Origin: Thermus caldifontis
GTDB lineage: Bacteria > Deinococcota > Deinococci > Deinococcales > Thermaceae
Direction of reading: 5' to 3'
NCBI RefSeq assembly: GCF_003336745.1
Contig: NZ_QGMX01000018.1
Location: forward strand, 1 to 47,451
Length of the DNA stretch: 47,451 nucleotides
The position numbers and the translations under genes are program-made. A model generated the notes under the pieces. That model did not search any database and was not told the origin of the DNA. It saw only the letters and a program-made list of their open reading frames with translations. Of the stretch, positions 1-9,920 are shown in pieces. Each line of letters starts with the position of its first letter. Position 1 is the stretch's first letter.

Positions 1-1
1 C

Positions 2-154
2 TCATCCGCAGCTATGTCCTGCTGCAAATGGCTGGGGTGGAGCTTTAAGGTAGCAAACGAAGGTATTTATCACAGGAATGACCCGCAAACCGGTCTGGTC
101 ATGGAGCGCCAGGGGTTAGGGTGGCGGGTGGTGCGGCTGGTAGTTAACCCTTAA
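2..154 (+). CDS. C-terminal end of an unidentified protein (5' truncated by window)
   Basis: An open frame runs from base 2 to a TAA at 152-154 and encodes about 50 residues ending with MERQGLGWRVVRLV. The tail, an 'RQGLGW' segment followed by a short beta-strand, recalls the C-terminus of DUF2939-type proteins; this is a weak resemblance only. Third-position GC is about 64%, well below the other genes here, and the local sequence is AT-richer, so it may be less well adapted or acquired DNA. The 3' end overlaps the convergent gene ending at 144 by 11 bp. A competing reading in frame 1 stops at 46-48 and cannot be excluded. Confidence 0.4.
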   Translation, partial: SSAAMSCCKWLGWSFKVANEGIYHRNDPQTGLVMERQGLGWRVVRLVVNP

Positions 155-527
155 CCCGGTTCCGCAGATACCGCCCCAGCCTCTGCCCGCCGTGGAAGGC
201 CAGGGTGAGGCTTTCCCAGGGAGGTTCCTTTTTGCGGTGGAGGAGGGGGTCCAGGGCCTCCTTGGCCCACTGGCTCACCAGCACCGGGAAGTCCAGCCCC
301 GTTTCCAGGAAGTACGCCTCCGCCTCCCGCCAGGCCCCCTCGCTCCGGCGGAAAAAGGCGGAAAGGTCCTTGGGTGGCGGGGCCTCCGGCCAGAGGAAGC
401 CGCTTACCACCCCAAGGAGCCATGCCCCCCGGAGGTGCTTGGGCAAGGCCTGGGCCCCCCGGGCCACGTACCCCAGGGGATCCTTCTGCAAAAGCTCCCG
501 CGGTAGATGGGCCAGGGGGTCCTCCAT
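144..527 (-). CDS. small conserved hypothetical protein (127 aa)
   Basis: This encodes 127 residues with no signal peptide or membrane segment. It is rich in Leu, Arg, Glu and aromatic residues, suggesting a small helical cytosolic protein, and it ends in a basic tail (RLGRYLRNRVKG). I do not recognise the family. It lies downstream of the nqo operon but beyond a terminator at 554-574. A TACACT hexamer exactly 6 nt before the ATG suggests its own leaderless promoter, so it is probably not part of the complex I transcript. Codon use is typical of the window. The ATG at 527 is supported by the promoter position. Confidence 0.75.
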   Translation of the reverse strand: MEDPLAHLPRELLQKDPLGYVARGAQALPKHLRGAWLLGVVSGFLWPEAPPPKDLSAFFRRSEGAWREAEAYFLETGLDFPVLVSQWAKEALDPLLHRKKEPPWESLTLAFHGGQRLGRYLRNRVKG

Positions 528-533
528 GCCTTG

Positions 534-539
534 AGTGTA
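534..539 (-). promoter_or_regulatory. leaderless -10 box for the 127-aa gene
   Basis: TACACT lies 6 nt before the ATG with no Shine-Dalgarno in between. This is the TANNNT-N6-start arrangement seen repeatedly in this window. No convincing -35 is visible. Confidence 0.5.
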
Positions 540-553
540 AACCGGGTGTGGGG

Positions 554-574
554 AAAAATCCCGGGCCCCGGGAT
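554..574 (-). terminator. intrinsic terminator of the nqo operon
   Basis: On the minus strand, the arms ATCCCG and CGGGAT enclose a 5-nt loop and are followed by five T. It lies 36 bp after the nqo14 stop and before the next gene, so it would close the 14-gene operon. Confidence 0.7.
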
Positions 575-609
575 ACCTCTACCCCAGGGCCCGAAAGAAG
601 GCCACGGGC

Positions 610-1890
610 TTAGCCTGCGGCAAGGGCGGGGAGAACGGCTCCGGGGATGAGGCCTAGCAGGATGAGGATAAGCGCCACCCCCAGGGCCACGCTCCGGGCC
701 AAGGGACGGGGGTGGGCCTCGGCCGCACCCTTCTGAAACACGGCCAAGCCCAAGGCCAGATAGTAGTAGGCGCTCACCGCGCTGGTGAGGAGGGCCAGCA
801 CCAATAGCCCCCACTGGCCTGCCTTGGCCGCTTCGCTGAAGACCAGGTACTTGCCCCAAAAGCCCGCCAGGGGGGGCAGGCCTAGGAGGGAGAGGGAGGA
901 CACAAAAAGGGCCAGGCCCAGGAGAGGGTCCTGGTGGAAGAGGCCCTTGATCCTCTCCAGGGGCACCCGGTCGGGGGAGACCTCCGAGAGCACGGCGAAG
1001 GCCAGCCCCGAGGCCAGCACATAGGTGAGGAGGTAAAAGCCCAGGGCTTGGGCGTTCCCCGTGTAAAGCGCCAAGGCCATGTACCCCGCATGGGCGATGG
1101 AACTGTAGGCCAAAAGCCGCTTGGCCTCCTTCTGGCCCAGGGCGGCCAGGTTCCCCAGGATCACGGAAAGGACGATGAGGAGGGTCAGGGCGTCGGGGAC
1201 GCCCGGCGCGGCCACCCTCAGCAGGGCGGCAAAGGCGGCCGCCTTCACCCCCGTGGCCATGAAGAGCACCACCGGGGTGGGGCTACCCTGGTAGACGTCG
1301 GGGGTCCAGAAGTGGAAGGGAGCCAAGGCCACCTTGAAGCCCAGCCCCACCAGGAGGAGGCCCAGGGCCAGGGCGTAAAGGGGACCCTCCCCTGGGGTTC
1401 CCGCCAGGAGGCTTCCCGTGGCCCCGTAGTGGAGGGCGGTGCCGTAGAGGAAGAAGGCGGCCGCCAAGGCCCCCAGGAGGAAGTATTTCAGGGCCGCCTC
1501 GAGGCCCTCCCCCCGCCGCCAGGTGGCCAGGGCGTAGAGGGGGAGGGAGAGGGCCTCGAGGGCCACCAGCATCAGGATGAGGTTTTTGGTGGAGGCGAGA
1601 AGGTGCATCCCCAAGGCGGCGTAGAGGACCAGGAGGTAGAACTCAAACCGCCGGGTGCGCACCAGCCCCACGGTCCAGAGGGCTCCCAAAAGGGCGAGCA
1701 GGGTGAAGACCTGGGCGATGCCGTCCACCTGGTAGGGGCCAAGGGCGAAGGGCCTTCCCCAGGTGAGAAGGAGGGAAAGAAGGGCCAAGGAGAGCCCCAG
1801 GATGGTGAGGCGCTTGAAAAGGGGTACGGAAACGAAGAAGCCCAAAAGGGTAAGGGCCACGGAGAAGAGGGTGAGCACCAAAAGGGTCAT
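610..1890 (-). CDS. nqo14: NADH-quinone oxidoreductase subunit 14 (NuoN-like)
   Basis: This is an antiporter-like membrane subunit of proton-pumping complex I. The 426 residues are almost entirely hydrophobic helices, as expected for the roughly 14-helix NuoN family, and the length matches T. thermophilus Nqo14. The conserved core with helix-breaking charged residues is visible, for example the LLGLGFKVALAPFH segment with its functional Lys. It is the last gene of the operon. Its ATG overlaps the nqo13 stop as ATGA, so translation is coupled. A terminator follows at 554-574. Confidence 0.97.
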   Translation of the reverse strand: MTLLVLTLFSVALTLLGFFVSVPLFKRLTILGLSLALLSLLLTWGRPFALGPYQVDGIAQVFTLLALLGALWTVGLVRTRRFEFYLLVLYAALGMHLLASTKNLILMLVALEALSLPLYALATWRRGEGLEAALKYFLLGALAAAFFLYGTALHYGATGSLLAGTPGEGPLYALALGLLLVGLGFKVALAPFHFWTPDVYQGSPTPVVLFMATGVKAAAFAALLRVAAPGVPDALTLLIVLSVILGNLAALGQKEAKRLLAYSSIAHAGYMALALYTGNAQALGFYLLTYVLASGLAFAVLSEVSPDRVPLERIKGLFHQDPLLGLALFVSSLSLLGLPPLAGFWGKYLVFSEAAKAGQWGLLVLALLTSAVSAYYYLALGLAVFQKGAAEAHPRPLARSVALGVALILILLGLIPGAVLPALAAG

Positions 1891-3296
1891 GCGCCACCTC
1901 CAAGGATCTTGGCGAAGGCCTCCGCCAGAGGCTCAAGGCTCTTTACGAAGAACCCGGGGAAGACGCCCATGAGGACCAAGGCGGCCACCGCCAGGAAGGC
2001 GAAGGGCCATTCCGCTCCCTTAAGGTCCTCCGCTCCCCTTTGACCCTCCTCCCAGAAGACCTTCTGGAAGGCGGTGAGGGCGTAGGCGGCCCCGGCGATC
2101 ACCGAGAGGAAGGCAAGGGCGGTGAGCCAGGGGCTGGCCTTGTAGGCCCCAAGGAGGGTCATAAGCTCTCCCGGAAAGCCGGAAAGCCCGGGAAGCCCCA
2201 CCATGGCCAGGAAGAGGAAGAGGGCCAGGGCGCTCAGGCCGGGGGCGCTTTCCGCCAGGCCCCGGAAGCGCCCCAGCTCCAAGGTGTGAAGCCTTTCGTA
2301 AAGCCTGCCCGCCAGGAGGAAAAGCCCCCCCGTGTAGACGCCGCTCGCCGCCAGCAGGTAAAGCCCCCCCATGGCCCCTTCCGGGGTGCCGGAGAAGACC
2401 CCCAAGGCCGCTACCCCCATGTGGGAAACCCCGGCGTAGGCTAAAAGGGTCTTGAAGTCCTTGGCGGAGAAGGCCACCCAGGCCCCGTAGAGAGCGGAGA
2501 TGGCCGCCAGGAAGAGGAGAAGCCCCTGAAGCTCCGCAAAGCCTTCCGGGGCTAAGGGGATGGCGAAGCGGAAGAAGGCGAAGACCCCCACCTTGTAGAG
2601 GGTGCCCAGGGCGTCGGCCAGCCCCGAGGGATGGTTTTCCTGGTGGAAGAGGGGAAGCCAGGCGTGCAGGGGGAAAAGGGGCGTCTTGATGGCAAAGGCC
2701 AGGGCGAAGCCCAAAAACACCCAGAAGGCGGCGCTTCCCCCCACCGGGTGGGCCAGGAGGTCCTCGAGGAGGAAGCTTTGGCTTTCCCCCAGGGCCTTCA
2801 CCGCCAGGATGGCGGCCAGCATGGGCAAGGAGCCCGCCAGGGTGAAGAGGAGGAAGGTGTAGAGGGCCCTAAGCCGCCCCTCACCGCCATAGAAGAGGAG
2901 CATGAGGAGGGCGGGGATCAGGGCCGCTTCAAAGAACAGGTAGAAGACCAAAAGGTCCCGGGCGGCGAAAAGCCCCAGGAGAAGGCCGGACATGAGAAGG
3001 GCCAGGCCCAAAAACCGGCCTTCCACCTGGGCCACCAAAGCCCCCAGGAAAACGGTAAGGCCTATGGTGAGGAAGAATAGGGCGCTAAGCCCATCCAGCC
3101 CAAAGGCCCAGTAGACCCCGGCCCCGGGAAGAAGGGGAAGGGTTACCTCGTGGGCCATCCCGCCTGGGTGGGTGAGGAAGAGGTAGAGGTTCAGGAGGAA
3201 GCCCAATCCCGCTCCCCAAACCCCCAGGGTGCGGGGAAGGCCCAAAAGGAGGAGGCCGCCCAAGAGAATGGGTAAAAGAATCGCCAGGATTACCAC
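1887..3296 (-). CDS. nqo13: NADH-quinone oxidoreductase subunit 13 (NuoM-like)
   Basis: This is an antiporter-like proton-translocating subunit in the complex I membrane arm, 469 aa, equal to the T. thermophilus protein. The family core is visible, including the [13 protein letters not shown] helix with its essential Glu, the [16 protein letters not shown] segment with Lys/His, and [13 protein letters not shown]. The start is GTG (MVILAILL), inside the last codons of nqo12, giving a 7-bp overlap and coupled translation. Its TGA overlaps the nqo14 ATG. Confidence 0.97.
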   Translation of the reverse strand: MVILAILLPILLGGLLLLGLPRTLGVWGAGLGFLLNLYLFLTHPGGMAHEVTLPLLPGAGVYWAFGLDGLSALFFLTIGLTVFLGALVAQVEGRFLGLALLMSGLLLGLFAARDLLVFYLFFEAALIPALLMLLFYGGEGRLRALYTFLLFTLAGSLPMLAAILAVKALGESQSFLLEDLLAHPVGGSAAFWVFLGFALAFAIKTPLFPLHAWLPLFHQENHPSGLADALGTLYKVGVFAFFRFAIPLAPEGFAELQGLLLFLAAISALYGAWVAFSAKDFKTLLAYAGVSHMGVAALGVFSGTPEGAMGGLYLLAASGVYTGGLFLLAGRLYERLHTLELGRFRGLAESAPGLSALALFLFLAMVGLPGLSGFPGELMTLLGAYKASPWLTALAFLSVIAGAAYALTAFQKVFWEEGQRGAEDLKGAEWPFAFLAVAALVLMGVFPGFFVKSLEPLAEAFAKILGGGA

Positions 3297-5107
3297 CGCA
3301 TCACCCCCAGTAGCACCAAAGCGCCCAGCACGAGAAGAAGGGCATAGACCCTTAGGTAGCCGGTCTGCAAGCGGGCGATCCCTTGGCCCAGGTTCCGCAC
3401 CGCCCCGCCCAGGCCGAAGTAGCCGCGAAGGAGGCCGGTGTCCCCGTAGAAGAGGGCCTCCGCCAGGGCCTTCAAGGGGTTCACCAAAAGGGCGTTGTAC
3501 ACCCGGTCCGCATAGAAGCTTTCCCGGCTCCAGGCCTCAAAGGTGAGGTACCAGGCGGGGAAGGTTTTCCGTTGGAAGAAGGTGTAGCCCAGCCAGAGCC
3601 CCGCGAGGGCCACCACCCCCGAGAGGGCAATGAGGCCCCACTCCGCTCCCAAGGAGAGGTGGTGGGCCTCCAGCTCCGCCAGGGTGGGCTTCAAGAAGGG
3701 CTCGAGGAGGTTGGGTAAGGGATGGGGCAGGGCCAGGTACCCGGCCAGCACCGAGCCCAGGGCCAAAAGGTGGTTGGGCCAGAGCATCACCGGAGGGGCC
3801 TCGTGGGGGTGGTGGTGCCCCCGCTCCTCTCCCAGGAAGACCAGGACGAACCAACGCATGGCGTACATGGCGGTGAGGACCGCCACCGAAAGCGCTCCCA
3901 GGTAGAAGCCCAGGCCGCCGAAGGGGTAGGTGAGGGTGGCGGTGAGGATGGCGTCCTTGGACCAGAAGCCCGAGAGGAGGGGCAGGCCCCCTAAGGCTAG
4001 GGCCCCGATGAGCCCGTGCCAGCGGGTTAGGGGCAGGTGCTTCCAAAGGCCGCCCATCTTGCGCACATCCTGTTCCCCACCCAAGGCGTGGATCACGCTC
4101 CCCGAGGCCAGGAAGAGGAGGGCCTTAAAGAAGGCGTGGGTGAAGACGTGGAAGAGGGCCACCCAGTAGGCCCCTACCCCGGCGGCCAGGAACATGTACC
4201 CCAGCTGGCTGATGGTGGAGTAGGCCACGATCTTCTTGATATCGGTCTGGCCAAAGGCGGAAAGGGCCCCGTAAAGGGCGGTGATGAGGCCGATGACGGC
4301 GATGGTGTAGGAAACGTCGGGGAGGTTGGCGTAGAGGAAGGAGCTACGGGCGATGAGGTAGACCCCGGCGGTCACCATGGTGGCCGCGTGGATCAGGGCG
4401 GAAACCGGGGTGGGGCCGGCCATGGCGTCGGGAAGCCAGACCATGAGGGGCACCTGGGCGCTTTTCCCCACCGCCCCCAGGAAGAGAAGAAGGCCTGCCA
4501 GGGCCAGCAGGCTGGGGTTTTTCAGGGGGCCTTCCAGGGCTTCTTTGAGTTCGCTGATGGAAAGGGTGCCGTAAAGGGCCCACAGGATGGCCATGCCCAG
4601 CATGAAGCCCAGGTCGCCGATGCGGTTCACGATGAAGGCCTTGCGGGCGGAGTCCGCATACTGGGCGTTTTTATACCAGAAGCCGATGAGGAGGAAGCTG
4701 GCCAATCCCACCCCCTCCCAGCCGATGAACATCACCGGGTAGCTGTCGGCCAGGACCAGGGTGAGCATCATGGCGATGAAGAGGTTGAAGTAGGCGAAGA
4801 AGCGGCTGTAGCCGGGGTCCCCCCCCATGTAGCCGATGGCGTAGACGTGGATGAGAAACCCCACCCCGGTCACGATGAGGAGCATGAAGCCCGAGAGGTT
4901 GTCCAAAAGGAGGCTAAAGGGGATTCCCGGGAGCCACTCCGCCTCATACCGGGCCCCGCCCGAAAGGAGAAGGCCCACCCCCACCAGGAAGGAGGCCAGG
5001 ACCAATAGGGAGGCCACCACCCCGGGTAGGGGTTCTTTCATCCGCTTGCCGAAAAGTCCCAAAAGGGCAAAGCCCAAGAGGGGAAGGAGGATGGTCAGGA
5101 GAAGCAT
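3290..5107 (-). CDS. nqo12: NADH-quinone oxidoreductase subunit 12 (NuoL-like)
   Basis: This is the largest antiporter-like subunit, carrying the long lateral helix that spans the membrane arm. The family signatures [19 protein letters not shown] and the [17 protein letters not shown] region are present, as are a His-rich loop (GHHHPHE) and a C-terminal amphipathic/lateral helix region. I place the start at the ATG at 5107 (605 aa, [12 protein letters not shown]), which aligns with T. thermophilus Nqo12 (about 606 aa) and has AGGGGG 5 nt upstream. An in-frame GTG at 5113, overlapping the nqo11 stop, would add two residues. The 3' end overlaps nqo13. Confidence 0.95.
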   Translation of the reverse strand: MLLLTILLPLLGFALLGLFGKRMKEPLPGVVASLLVLASFLVGVGLLLSGGARYEAEWLPGIPFSLLLDNLSGFMLLIVTGVGFLIHVYAIGYMGGDPGYSRFFAYFNLFIAMMLTLVLADSYPVMFIGWEGVGLASFLLIGFWYKNAQYADSARKAFIVNRIGDLGFMLGMAILWALYGTLSISELKEALEGPLKNPSLLALAGLLLFLGAVGKSAQVPLMVWLPDAMAGPTPVSALIHAATMVTAGVYLIARSSFLYANLPDVSYTIAVIGLITALYGALSAFGQTDIKKIVAYSTISQLGYMFLAAGVGAYWVALFHVFTHAFFKALLFLASGSVIHALGGEQDVRKMGGLWKHLPLTRWHGLIGALALGGLPLLSGFWSKDAILTATLTYPFGGLGFYLGALSVAVLTAMYAMRWFVLVFLGEERGHHHPHEAPPVMLWPNHLLALGSVLAGYLALPHPLPNLLEPFLKPTLAELEAHHLSLGAEWGLIALSGVVALAGLWLGYTFFQRKTFPAWYLTFEAWSRESFYADRVYNALLVNPLKALAEALFYGDTGLLRGYFGLGGAVRNLGQGIARLQTGYLRVYALLLVLGALVLLGVMRW

Positions 5108-5109
5108 CT

Positions 5110-5397
5110 TCACCCCCTAAGCTCCGAAAGGTCGTCCACCGCGGTGCTCTCCCGCTGGCGGAAGATGGCCACGATGAGGCCAAGGCCCACCGCCACCTCG
5201 GCGGCGGCGATGGCGATCACCATGAGGGCCGCCACCTGGCCCTCCAGGCCGTAGGCCCGGGCGAAGCCCACCAGGGAGAGGTTGGCGGCGTTCAGCATGA
5301 GCTCGATGGAGAGGAAGACCAGGATGGCGGTCCTACGGGTCAAGACCCCATAGACCCCCAAGGCGAAAAGGAGGGCGGAGGCCAATAGGTAACTCAC
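5110..5397 (-). CDS. nqo11: NADH-quinone oxidoreductase subunit 11 (NuoK-like)
   Basis: This 95-residue three-helix membrane subunit of complex I has the family hallmarks [12 protein letters not shown] (buried Glu in helix 2) and the [16 protein letters not shown] segment (second Glu), both on the proposed proton path. The start is GTG, overlapping the nqo10 stop (GTGA). The length equals the T. thermophilus subunit. It is translationally coupled on both sides. Confidence 0.97.
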   Translation of the reverse strand: MSYLLASALLFALGVYGVLTRRTAILVFLSIELMLNAANLSLVGFARAYGLEGQVAALMVIAIAAAEVAVGLGLIVAIFRQRESTAVDDLSELRG

Positions 5398-5933
5398 CGC
5401 ACCACCTCCTTTTCCTCTTTGCGCTCCTCAGGGCTTAGGGCATCCAAGGGCCTTTGCGGTTGCACCAGGGCCACCGCCACCACCGTGGCCGCCATGAGGA
5501 GGAAGCCCACCGCCAAAAGCACCAAGAGCCAGTCCCCGTAAAGGAGGGGCCCTAGGGCCTGGGGCAGGCCACCTTGGAGGTCCTTGGTGAAGGCCAGGTT
5601 CAGCCCCCAAAGCCCCGAAAGGAGGATCAGGGCCACCCCCAAGGAGAGGAGCAGGGCCAAGGGACGGCTTCGCACCAAGGGGTCAAACCCCACCTCCCCC
5701 TGGGCGGCGTAGAGGAGCATGATGACAAAGAGGAAGAGGACCACGATGGCCCCCGCGTAGACGATGATCTGGATGAAGCCCAGGAAGCGGGCCTCGAGGG
5801 CCACGTAAAGCCCAGCCAATAGGAGGAAGTTCCCGATGAGGGCCAAGGCGGCGTGGATGGCGTTTTTCAAGGTAACCACCAAGACCCCAAAGAAGAGGAG
5901 CAGGAGAAGGGCCAAGGCTTCCCAGGGGCTCAT
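5394..5933 (-). CDS. nqo10: NADH-quinone oxidoreductase subunit 10 (NuoJ-like)
   Basis: This 179-aa protein has five predicted transmembrane helices. The conserved third-helix region [20 protein letters not shown], which carries the pi-bulge Tyr/Gly/Ala pattern of NuoJ, is intact. The C-terminal tail is charged and cytoplasmic. It starts with an ATG that overlaps the nqo9 stop (ATGA). The length is close to that of T. thermophilus Nqo10. Confidence 0.96.
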   Translation of the reverse strand: MSPWEALALLLLLFFGVLVVTLKNAIHAALALIGNFLLLAGLYVALEARFLGFIQIIVYAGAIVVLFLFVIMLLYAAQGEVGFDPLVRSRPLALLLSLGVALILLSGLWGLNLAFTKDLQGGLPQALGPLLYGDWLLVLLAVGFLLMAATVVAVALVQPQRPLDALSPEERKEEKEVVR

Positions 5934-6478
5934 TTTCCGCCTCCTTTCGTGGGGGCCTTAAACCCCTCCAACTCGGGGCGGACATAGGGAACCACGTAGC
6001 CGGGTTTCACCGGCTTGCCGGTGATCTTGGCCTCCCGGCGCTGGGGCTTGGTGCCCACCACGTCCACCAGCATGTCCTCCTTGCCGTAGATGAGGTCCGA
6101 GTACTCGTAGTCGGCCATTTCAAAGTCGTAGCCCAGCACGATGGCCCCGGTGGGGCAGGCCTCCTCGCAAAGCCCGCAGAAGATGCACCTTAGCATGTTG
6201 ATCTCGTAGACCTTGGCATAGCGCTCCCCTGCTGAGACCGGGTTTTCCGGATCGTTTTCCGCGGGCTCCACGTAGATGGCGTAGGCGGGGCAGGCCGCGG
6301 CGCACAAGGAGCAACCGATGCACTTTTCCAGGCCATTGGGGTGGCGGGTGAGCACGTGGCGGCCGTGGAAGCGGGGCTTGAGGGCCACGGGGGCGTCGGG
6401 ATAGGGAACGGTCACCGGCTTGGAGAACAGGTACTTAAGGGTGATGCCGAGGCTCTGGGCCAGGGCCTTTAGGGTCAT
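5930..6478 (-). CDS. nqo9: NADH-quinone oxidoreductase subunit 9 (NuoI-like, two 4Fe-4S clusters)
   Basis: This is the peripheral-arm ferredoxin-like subunit that carries clusters N6a and N6b to the terminal cluster. Two complete CxxCxxCxxxCP motifs are visible, [12 protein letters not shown] and [12 protein letters not shown], within 182 aa, the T. thermophilus length. It has an N-terminal amphipathic segment and a charged C-terminus. The ATG overlaps the nqo8 TGA. Confidence 0.98.
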   Translation of the reverse strand: MTLKALAQSLGITLKYLFSKPVTVPYPDAPVALKPRFHGRHVLTRHPNGLEKCIGCSLCAAACPAYAIYVEPAENDPENPVSAGERYAKVYEINMLRCIFCGLCEEACPTGAIVLGYDFEMADYEYSDLIYGKEDMLVDVVGTKPQRREAKITGKPVKPGYVVPYVRPELEGFKAPTKGGGK

Positions 6479-7569
6479 GCGCCACCTCCTTTGCGGGCGG
6501 GTTTGGGGCTATACATCACCGCTCCCAGAAGGACCAAGAAGGCGGCCAAGGAGAGGTAGAGGAGGTAGGAGCGGGGAAGGTCCAGGGCCACCACCAAAGC
6601 GGTCACCAGGAACCAGACCAGGGCCACCGGGAAGAGGAAGCCCCAGCCAAAGCGCAGAAGCTGATCGTAGCGCAACCGGAACCAGGTGGCCCGGATCCAG
6701 ATGAAGAGGAAGAGGAAGAAGGCGATCTTGAGGAACATCCAGAGGTAGGGCACTTCCAGGAAGGGCATGGTCCAGCCCCCCAGGAAAAGGGTGGGGATAA
6801 GGGCGCTGGCGGTGATGAAGTGGATGTACTCGGTCATCTGGAAAAGGGCCCACTTGATGGAGCTGTACTCCGTGTGGTACCCCCCCACCAGCTCCTGCTC
6901 CGCCTCGGGCAGGTCAAAGGGGGTGCGGGCGGCTTCCGCCAAGGCGGCGATGCCGTAGATAAGGAAGGCGGGGAAGGCGTAAAGGGCCAGCCAACCGTGT
7001 TCCTTTTGCCAGTTCACGATGTCGTTGAGGTTGAGGCTTCCCACCAGGAGCACGGGGGAGAGGAGGGCGATACCCAGGCCCAGCTCGTAGGAGATCAGGC
7101 TGGCCGAGGAGCGCAAGGAGCCCAGGAGGCTATACTTGCTCCCTGAGGCCCAACCCGCCAGGAAGATGCCGTAGATGGCCATCTCGCTCACGGCGAAGAG
7201 GTAGAGGAGGCCCAGGTCCAGGTTCAAGACCCAGGGCTGGTAGCCGAAGAAGCTCCCAGGAGGGCCGAAGGGGATGGCCCCGAAGGCCAAGAGGGCAAAG
7301 ACCACCCCGATCAAAGGAGCCAGGACAAACAGCACCTTGTCCGCCCGCTCCACCACCAGGTCTTCCTTGAAGATGCTCTTGATGGCATCGGCGATGGGCT
7401 GAAAGAGCCCCAAGGGCCCCACCCGGTTGGGGCCCAGGCGGATCTGGAAGCGGGCCAGGAGGCGGCGTTCGATCAGGGTCATGAAGGCGAAGGCGGTGAG
7501 AAGGCCCACCACCACCAAAAAGGCCTTTAGGGCCACCATCCAGTAGGGATCCAGGGGGTACGGGTTCAT
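6475..7569 (-). CDS. nqo8: NADH-quinone oxidoreductase subunit 8 (NuoH-like)
   Basis: This membrane subunit forms much of the quinone chamber at the junction of the two arms. The 364 residues contain the family motifs [21 protein letters not shown] near the N-terminus, [19 protein letters not shown] (acidic loop) and the [10 protein letters not shown] loop, with 8-9 transmembrane helices. The length is within one residue of the T. thermophilus protein. The ATG overlaps the nqo3 stop as ATGA. Confidence 0.98.
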   Translation of the reverse strand: MNPYPLDPYWMVALKAFLVVVGLLTAFAFMTLIERRLLARFQIRLGPNRVGPLGLFQPIADAIKSIFKEDLVVERADKVLFVLAPLIGVVFALLAFGAIPFGPPGSFFGYQPWVLNLDLGLLYLFAVSEMAIYGIFLAGWASGSKYSLLGSLRSSASLISYELGLGIALLSPVLLVGSLNLNDIVNWQKEHGWLALYAFPAFLIYGIAALAEAARTPFDLPEAEQELVGGYHTEYSSIKWALFQMTEYIHFITASALIPTLFLGGWTMPFLEVPYLWMFLKIAFFLFLFIWIRATWFRLRYDQLLRFGWGFLFPVALVWFLVTALVVALDLPRSYLLYLSLAAFLVLLGAVMYSPKPARKGGGA

Positions 7570-9920
7570 GCCTCACCTCCCGTGGGAACCAGTACCTTGG
7601 CCTCCACCCTGCGCCCCGCAAAGGGACCCATGGCGGAGAGATAAAGGAAGCCCTTAGCCAGGTCCTCCCGGTGGACCACCTGGGCCCGCACGCTTCCCAG
7701 CGGGGTTTCCACCTCCACCCAGGCCCCTTCCAAAAGGGCCTCGGCCTTGGCGGTTTCCGGGTGGACCCAAAGCTCGGGGCGCACGGCCTCCTTTACCTTG
7801 CCCACCAGCTGCCAGACCTTCCACATGGTGGGCCTGAGGTAAAGCCTTCCCTCCTGGGCCTTGGGCCGGAGTTCCCTGGTGCGGTGGGCAAGGAGGCCCA
7901 AAGGAGGGGGCACCTTGCCCTTAAGGGCCTTTTCCGCCTCGAGGCCAAGCCTGAAGGGGGGCCGCACCCCCAGGGCCTCGGAAAGAAGGGCCAGGGCCTG
8001 CAAGGCCCCTTCCGCCTCGCCGTTTTGGATGGGGGCGGGGTTTAAGGAAAGGACCCGGCCCTCCAGGTTCACCACCTGGCCCCGCTTCTCAAAGAAGGTG
8101 GGGGCGGGGAGGACCACGTCCGCATACCGCTCCGCCAGGGGGTGGAGGTGGCTTAGGTGCATCAGGAGGAAGCGCTTACCCCTTAGGGCCTCTTCCGGGG
8201 GCACATAGCCGTAGTAGGCGTAGGGGCTTCCGGGCTCGTCCCAGGCGGCCCCTCTTTCCCCAGGCCAGACCCCCAGGGCCTCCAGGCCCCGGGCATTCGC
8301 CGCCGGGGCCATGGCCAGCACCTTAGCCCCCTTGCGCTCGGAAAGGAGCCTGGCCCTTTCCGCCGCCACCGTATCCTGCAAGACCCCGGCCCCCAGGATG
8401 AGAACGGGGTTTTGGGCCTTCTCCCAGGCCTCCCTGGCCCGGGCCACGGCCTCCCCTCCCTCCTTATCCCCGAGCAGGGCCAGGAGGATTTCCCGCTCCT
8501 CCCCCGGGGCGTGGACCTGGGCGATGCCGGCCCACTTCATGAGGGGCACCCGGTAGGGGGCGAAGAGGGCCAGCTTGTCGGTGCGGCGGGGCATCCTCTC
8601 CTTGATGGCGAGGTCGGCGAAGGGGGTGCCGTGGGCCAACCTGGGGGCGGGCTTGAGGTCCCGCAGGAACTCGCTCAGGCGGAGGTGGAGGATGGGGGCT
8701 TCCTCCGTGGGGTCCCCCAGGACGAGGGCAAAGTCGGCCCTTAGGAGGTCCTCGAGGGTGGCGGGTACAAAGAGGCTTGCTGGGGCGGCGGTGCGGCCCT
8801 GGAAGTCCAGGTGGGGGGTGCCTAGCACCCGGGCCAGCTCCGCCGCCATGAGGCCCTCCTCGAGGGTGGCGTCGTGGGGCAGGTAAAGGCCCACCTCCTC
8901 CTTCCTGGCCCCCCTAAGGCCCTCCCGCATGGCGGCGAAGGCCTCCTCCCAGCTGGCCTCCACCAGCCTTCCCCCTTTGCGCACCAGCGGGTAGGGGATC
9001 CGGTTTTCGTCCGCCCACTCGTGCCCAAACCGGCCGGCATCGCAAAGCCAGATCTCGTTCACCTCGGGCACTTCCCGGGCCCGGACCCTGAGAAGTTCAC
9101 CGCTTCGGGTGTCCGTGGTGATGCCACACCCCACGCTACACAGGGCGCAGTGGCTTTGGGTTTCCTCCATCTCCCAGTTGCGGGCCCGGAAGCGGGCGGT
9201 AAGGTCCAGAAGGGCCCCCACGGGGCAGATGTCGGTGATGTTCCCGGAAAACCCCGATGGAAGCCCAAAGTCCATGGTGCCGATGAAGGTGTGCATCCCC
9301 CGCTCGATGAAGTCCAGGACCTCATCCCCGGGAATCTCCTCAAAGTAGCGCACGCAGCGCTTGCAGTGGATGCACCGCTCCCGGTCCAGCACCACAAAGG
9401 GGGAGAGGGGGTGGTGTTTGTCCACGTGGCGGCGGGTGAACTCAAAGCGGGTATAGGTGGGTGGCGCCAGCGGGTCCTTTTGGTAATACTTCTCGTAAAG
9501 CCCGTACTCCACCGTGCGGTCCTGGAGCTCACAGGCCCCGCCCTTGTCGCAGGTGGGGCAGTCTAAGGGGTGGTTGAGGAGGGTGAACTCCACCATCCCC
9601 GCCTGGGCCTCCCGCACCACCTCCGAGAGGGTGTCCACCACCATCCCGTCCGCCACCGCGGTAACGCAGCTGGCCGCCAGTTTGGGCTGCCAGGCGATCT
9701 CGGGCTCGCCTTTGTCGTTCAGCACCGGCTTGCCATCCGGGCCCCTCTTGGGCAGGCCGATGCGCACCAGGCACATGCGGCAAGCCCCAATGGGGGAGAG
9801 GTGCTTTTCCGAGCAGAAGAGGGGCACGTCGTACCCCGCATGGAAGACCGCATCCATGACGCTGGTCCCCGGGGGCACCTCCACCATGCGGTCGTTGACC
9901 TTGACCTTAACCACCTTCAC
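7566..9920 (-). CDS. nqo3: NADH-quinone oxidoreductase subunit 3 (NuoG-like, Fe-S)
   Basis: This 784-aa peripheral subunit carries several Fe-S clusters. The N-terminal 2Fe-2S domain has Cys in [15 protein letters not shown] and LAASC. The [14 protein letters not shown] segment gives the His/Cys cluster N5, and ERCIHCKRC with DICPVGAL gives N4. The extra off-path cluster N7 is retained (CALCSVGC plus a later CDAG), as in Thermus. The rest is a molybdopterin-oxidoreductase-like domain without an evident Mo active site. The GTG start at 9920 overlaps the nqo1 stop (GTGA). An alternative GTG two codons downstream is less likely because it loses the overlap. Confidence 0.96.
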   Translation of the reverse strand: MKVVKVKVNDRMVEVPPGTSVMDAVFHAGYDVPLFCSEKHLSPIGACRMCLVRIGLPKRGPDGKPVLNDKGEPEIAWQPKLAASCVTAVADGMVVDTLSEVVREAQAGMVEFTLLNHPLDCPTCDKGGACELQDRTVEYGLYEKYYQKDPLAPPTYTRFEFTRRHVDKHHPLSPFVVLDRERCIHCKRCVRYFEEIPGDEVLDFIERGMHTFIGTMDFGLPSGFSGNITDICPVGALLDLTARFRARNWEMEETQSHCALCSVGCGITTDTRSGELLRVRAREVPEVNEIWLCDAGRFGHEWADENRIPYPLVRKGGRLVEASWEEAFAAMREGLRGARKEEVGLYLPHDATLEEGLMAAELARVLGTPHLDFQGRTAAPASLFVPATLEDLLRADFALVLGDPTEEAPILHLRLSEFLRDLKPAPRLAHGTPFADLAIKERMPRRTDKLALFAPYRVPLMKWAGIAQVHAPGEEREILLALLGDKEGGEAVARAREAWEKAQNPVLILGAGVLQDTVAAERARLLSERKGAKVLAMAPAANARGLEALGVWPGERGAAWDEPGSPYAYYGYVPPEEALRGKRFLLMHLSHLHPLAERYADVVLPAPTFFEKRGQVVNLEGRVLSLNPAPIQNGEAEGALQALALLSEALGVRPPFRLGLEAEKALKGKVPPPLGLLAHRTRELRPKAQEGRLYLRPTMWKVWQLVGKVKEAVRPELWVHPETAKAEALLEGAWVEVETPLGSVRAQVVHREDLAKGFLYLSAMGPFAGRRVEAKVLVPTGGEA

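Noticed and set aside
1..48. Frame-1 reading ending LLQMAGVEL at the left edge
   Set aside because: Only 15 codons are visible. The frame-2 reading is longer and has a more protein-like tail, though frame 1 is not excluded.
934..2043. Long plus-strand open frame (369 codons) antisense to nqo14/nqo13
   Set aside because: It mirrors membrane-protein codons in GC-rich DNA, giving a Gly/Glu/His-rich low-complexity product with no domain. Similar frames at 4037-5008, 33375-34385 (-), 40267-41334 (-) and 32380-33135 (-) are rejected for the same reason.
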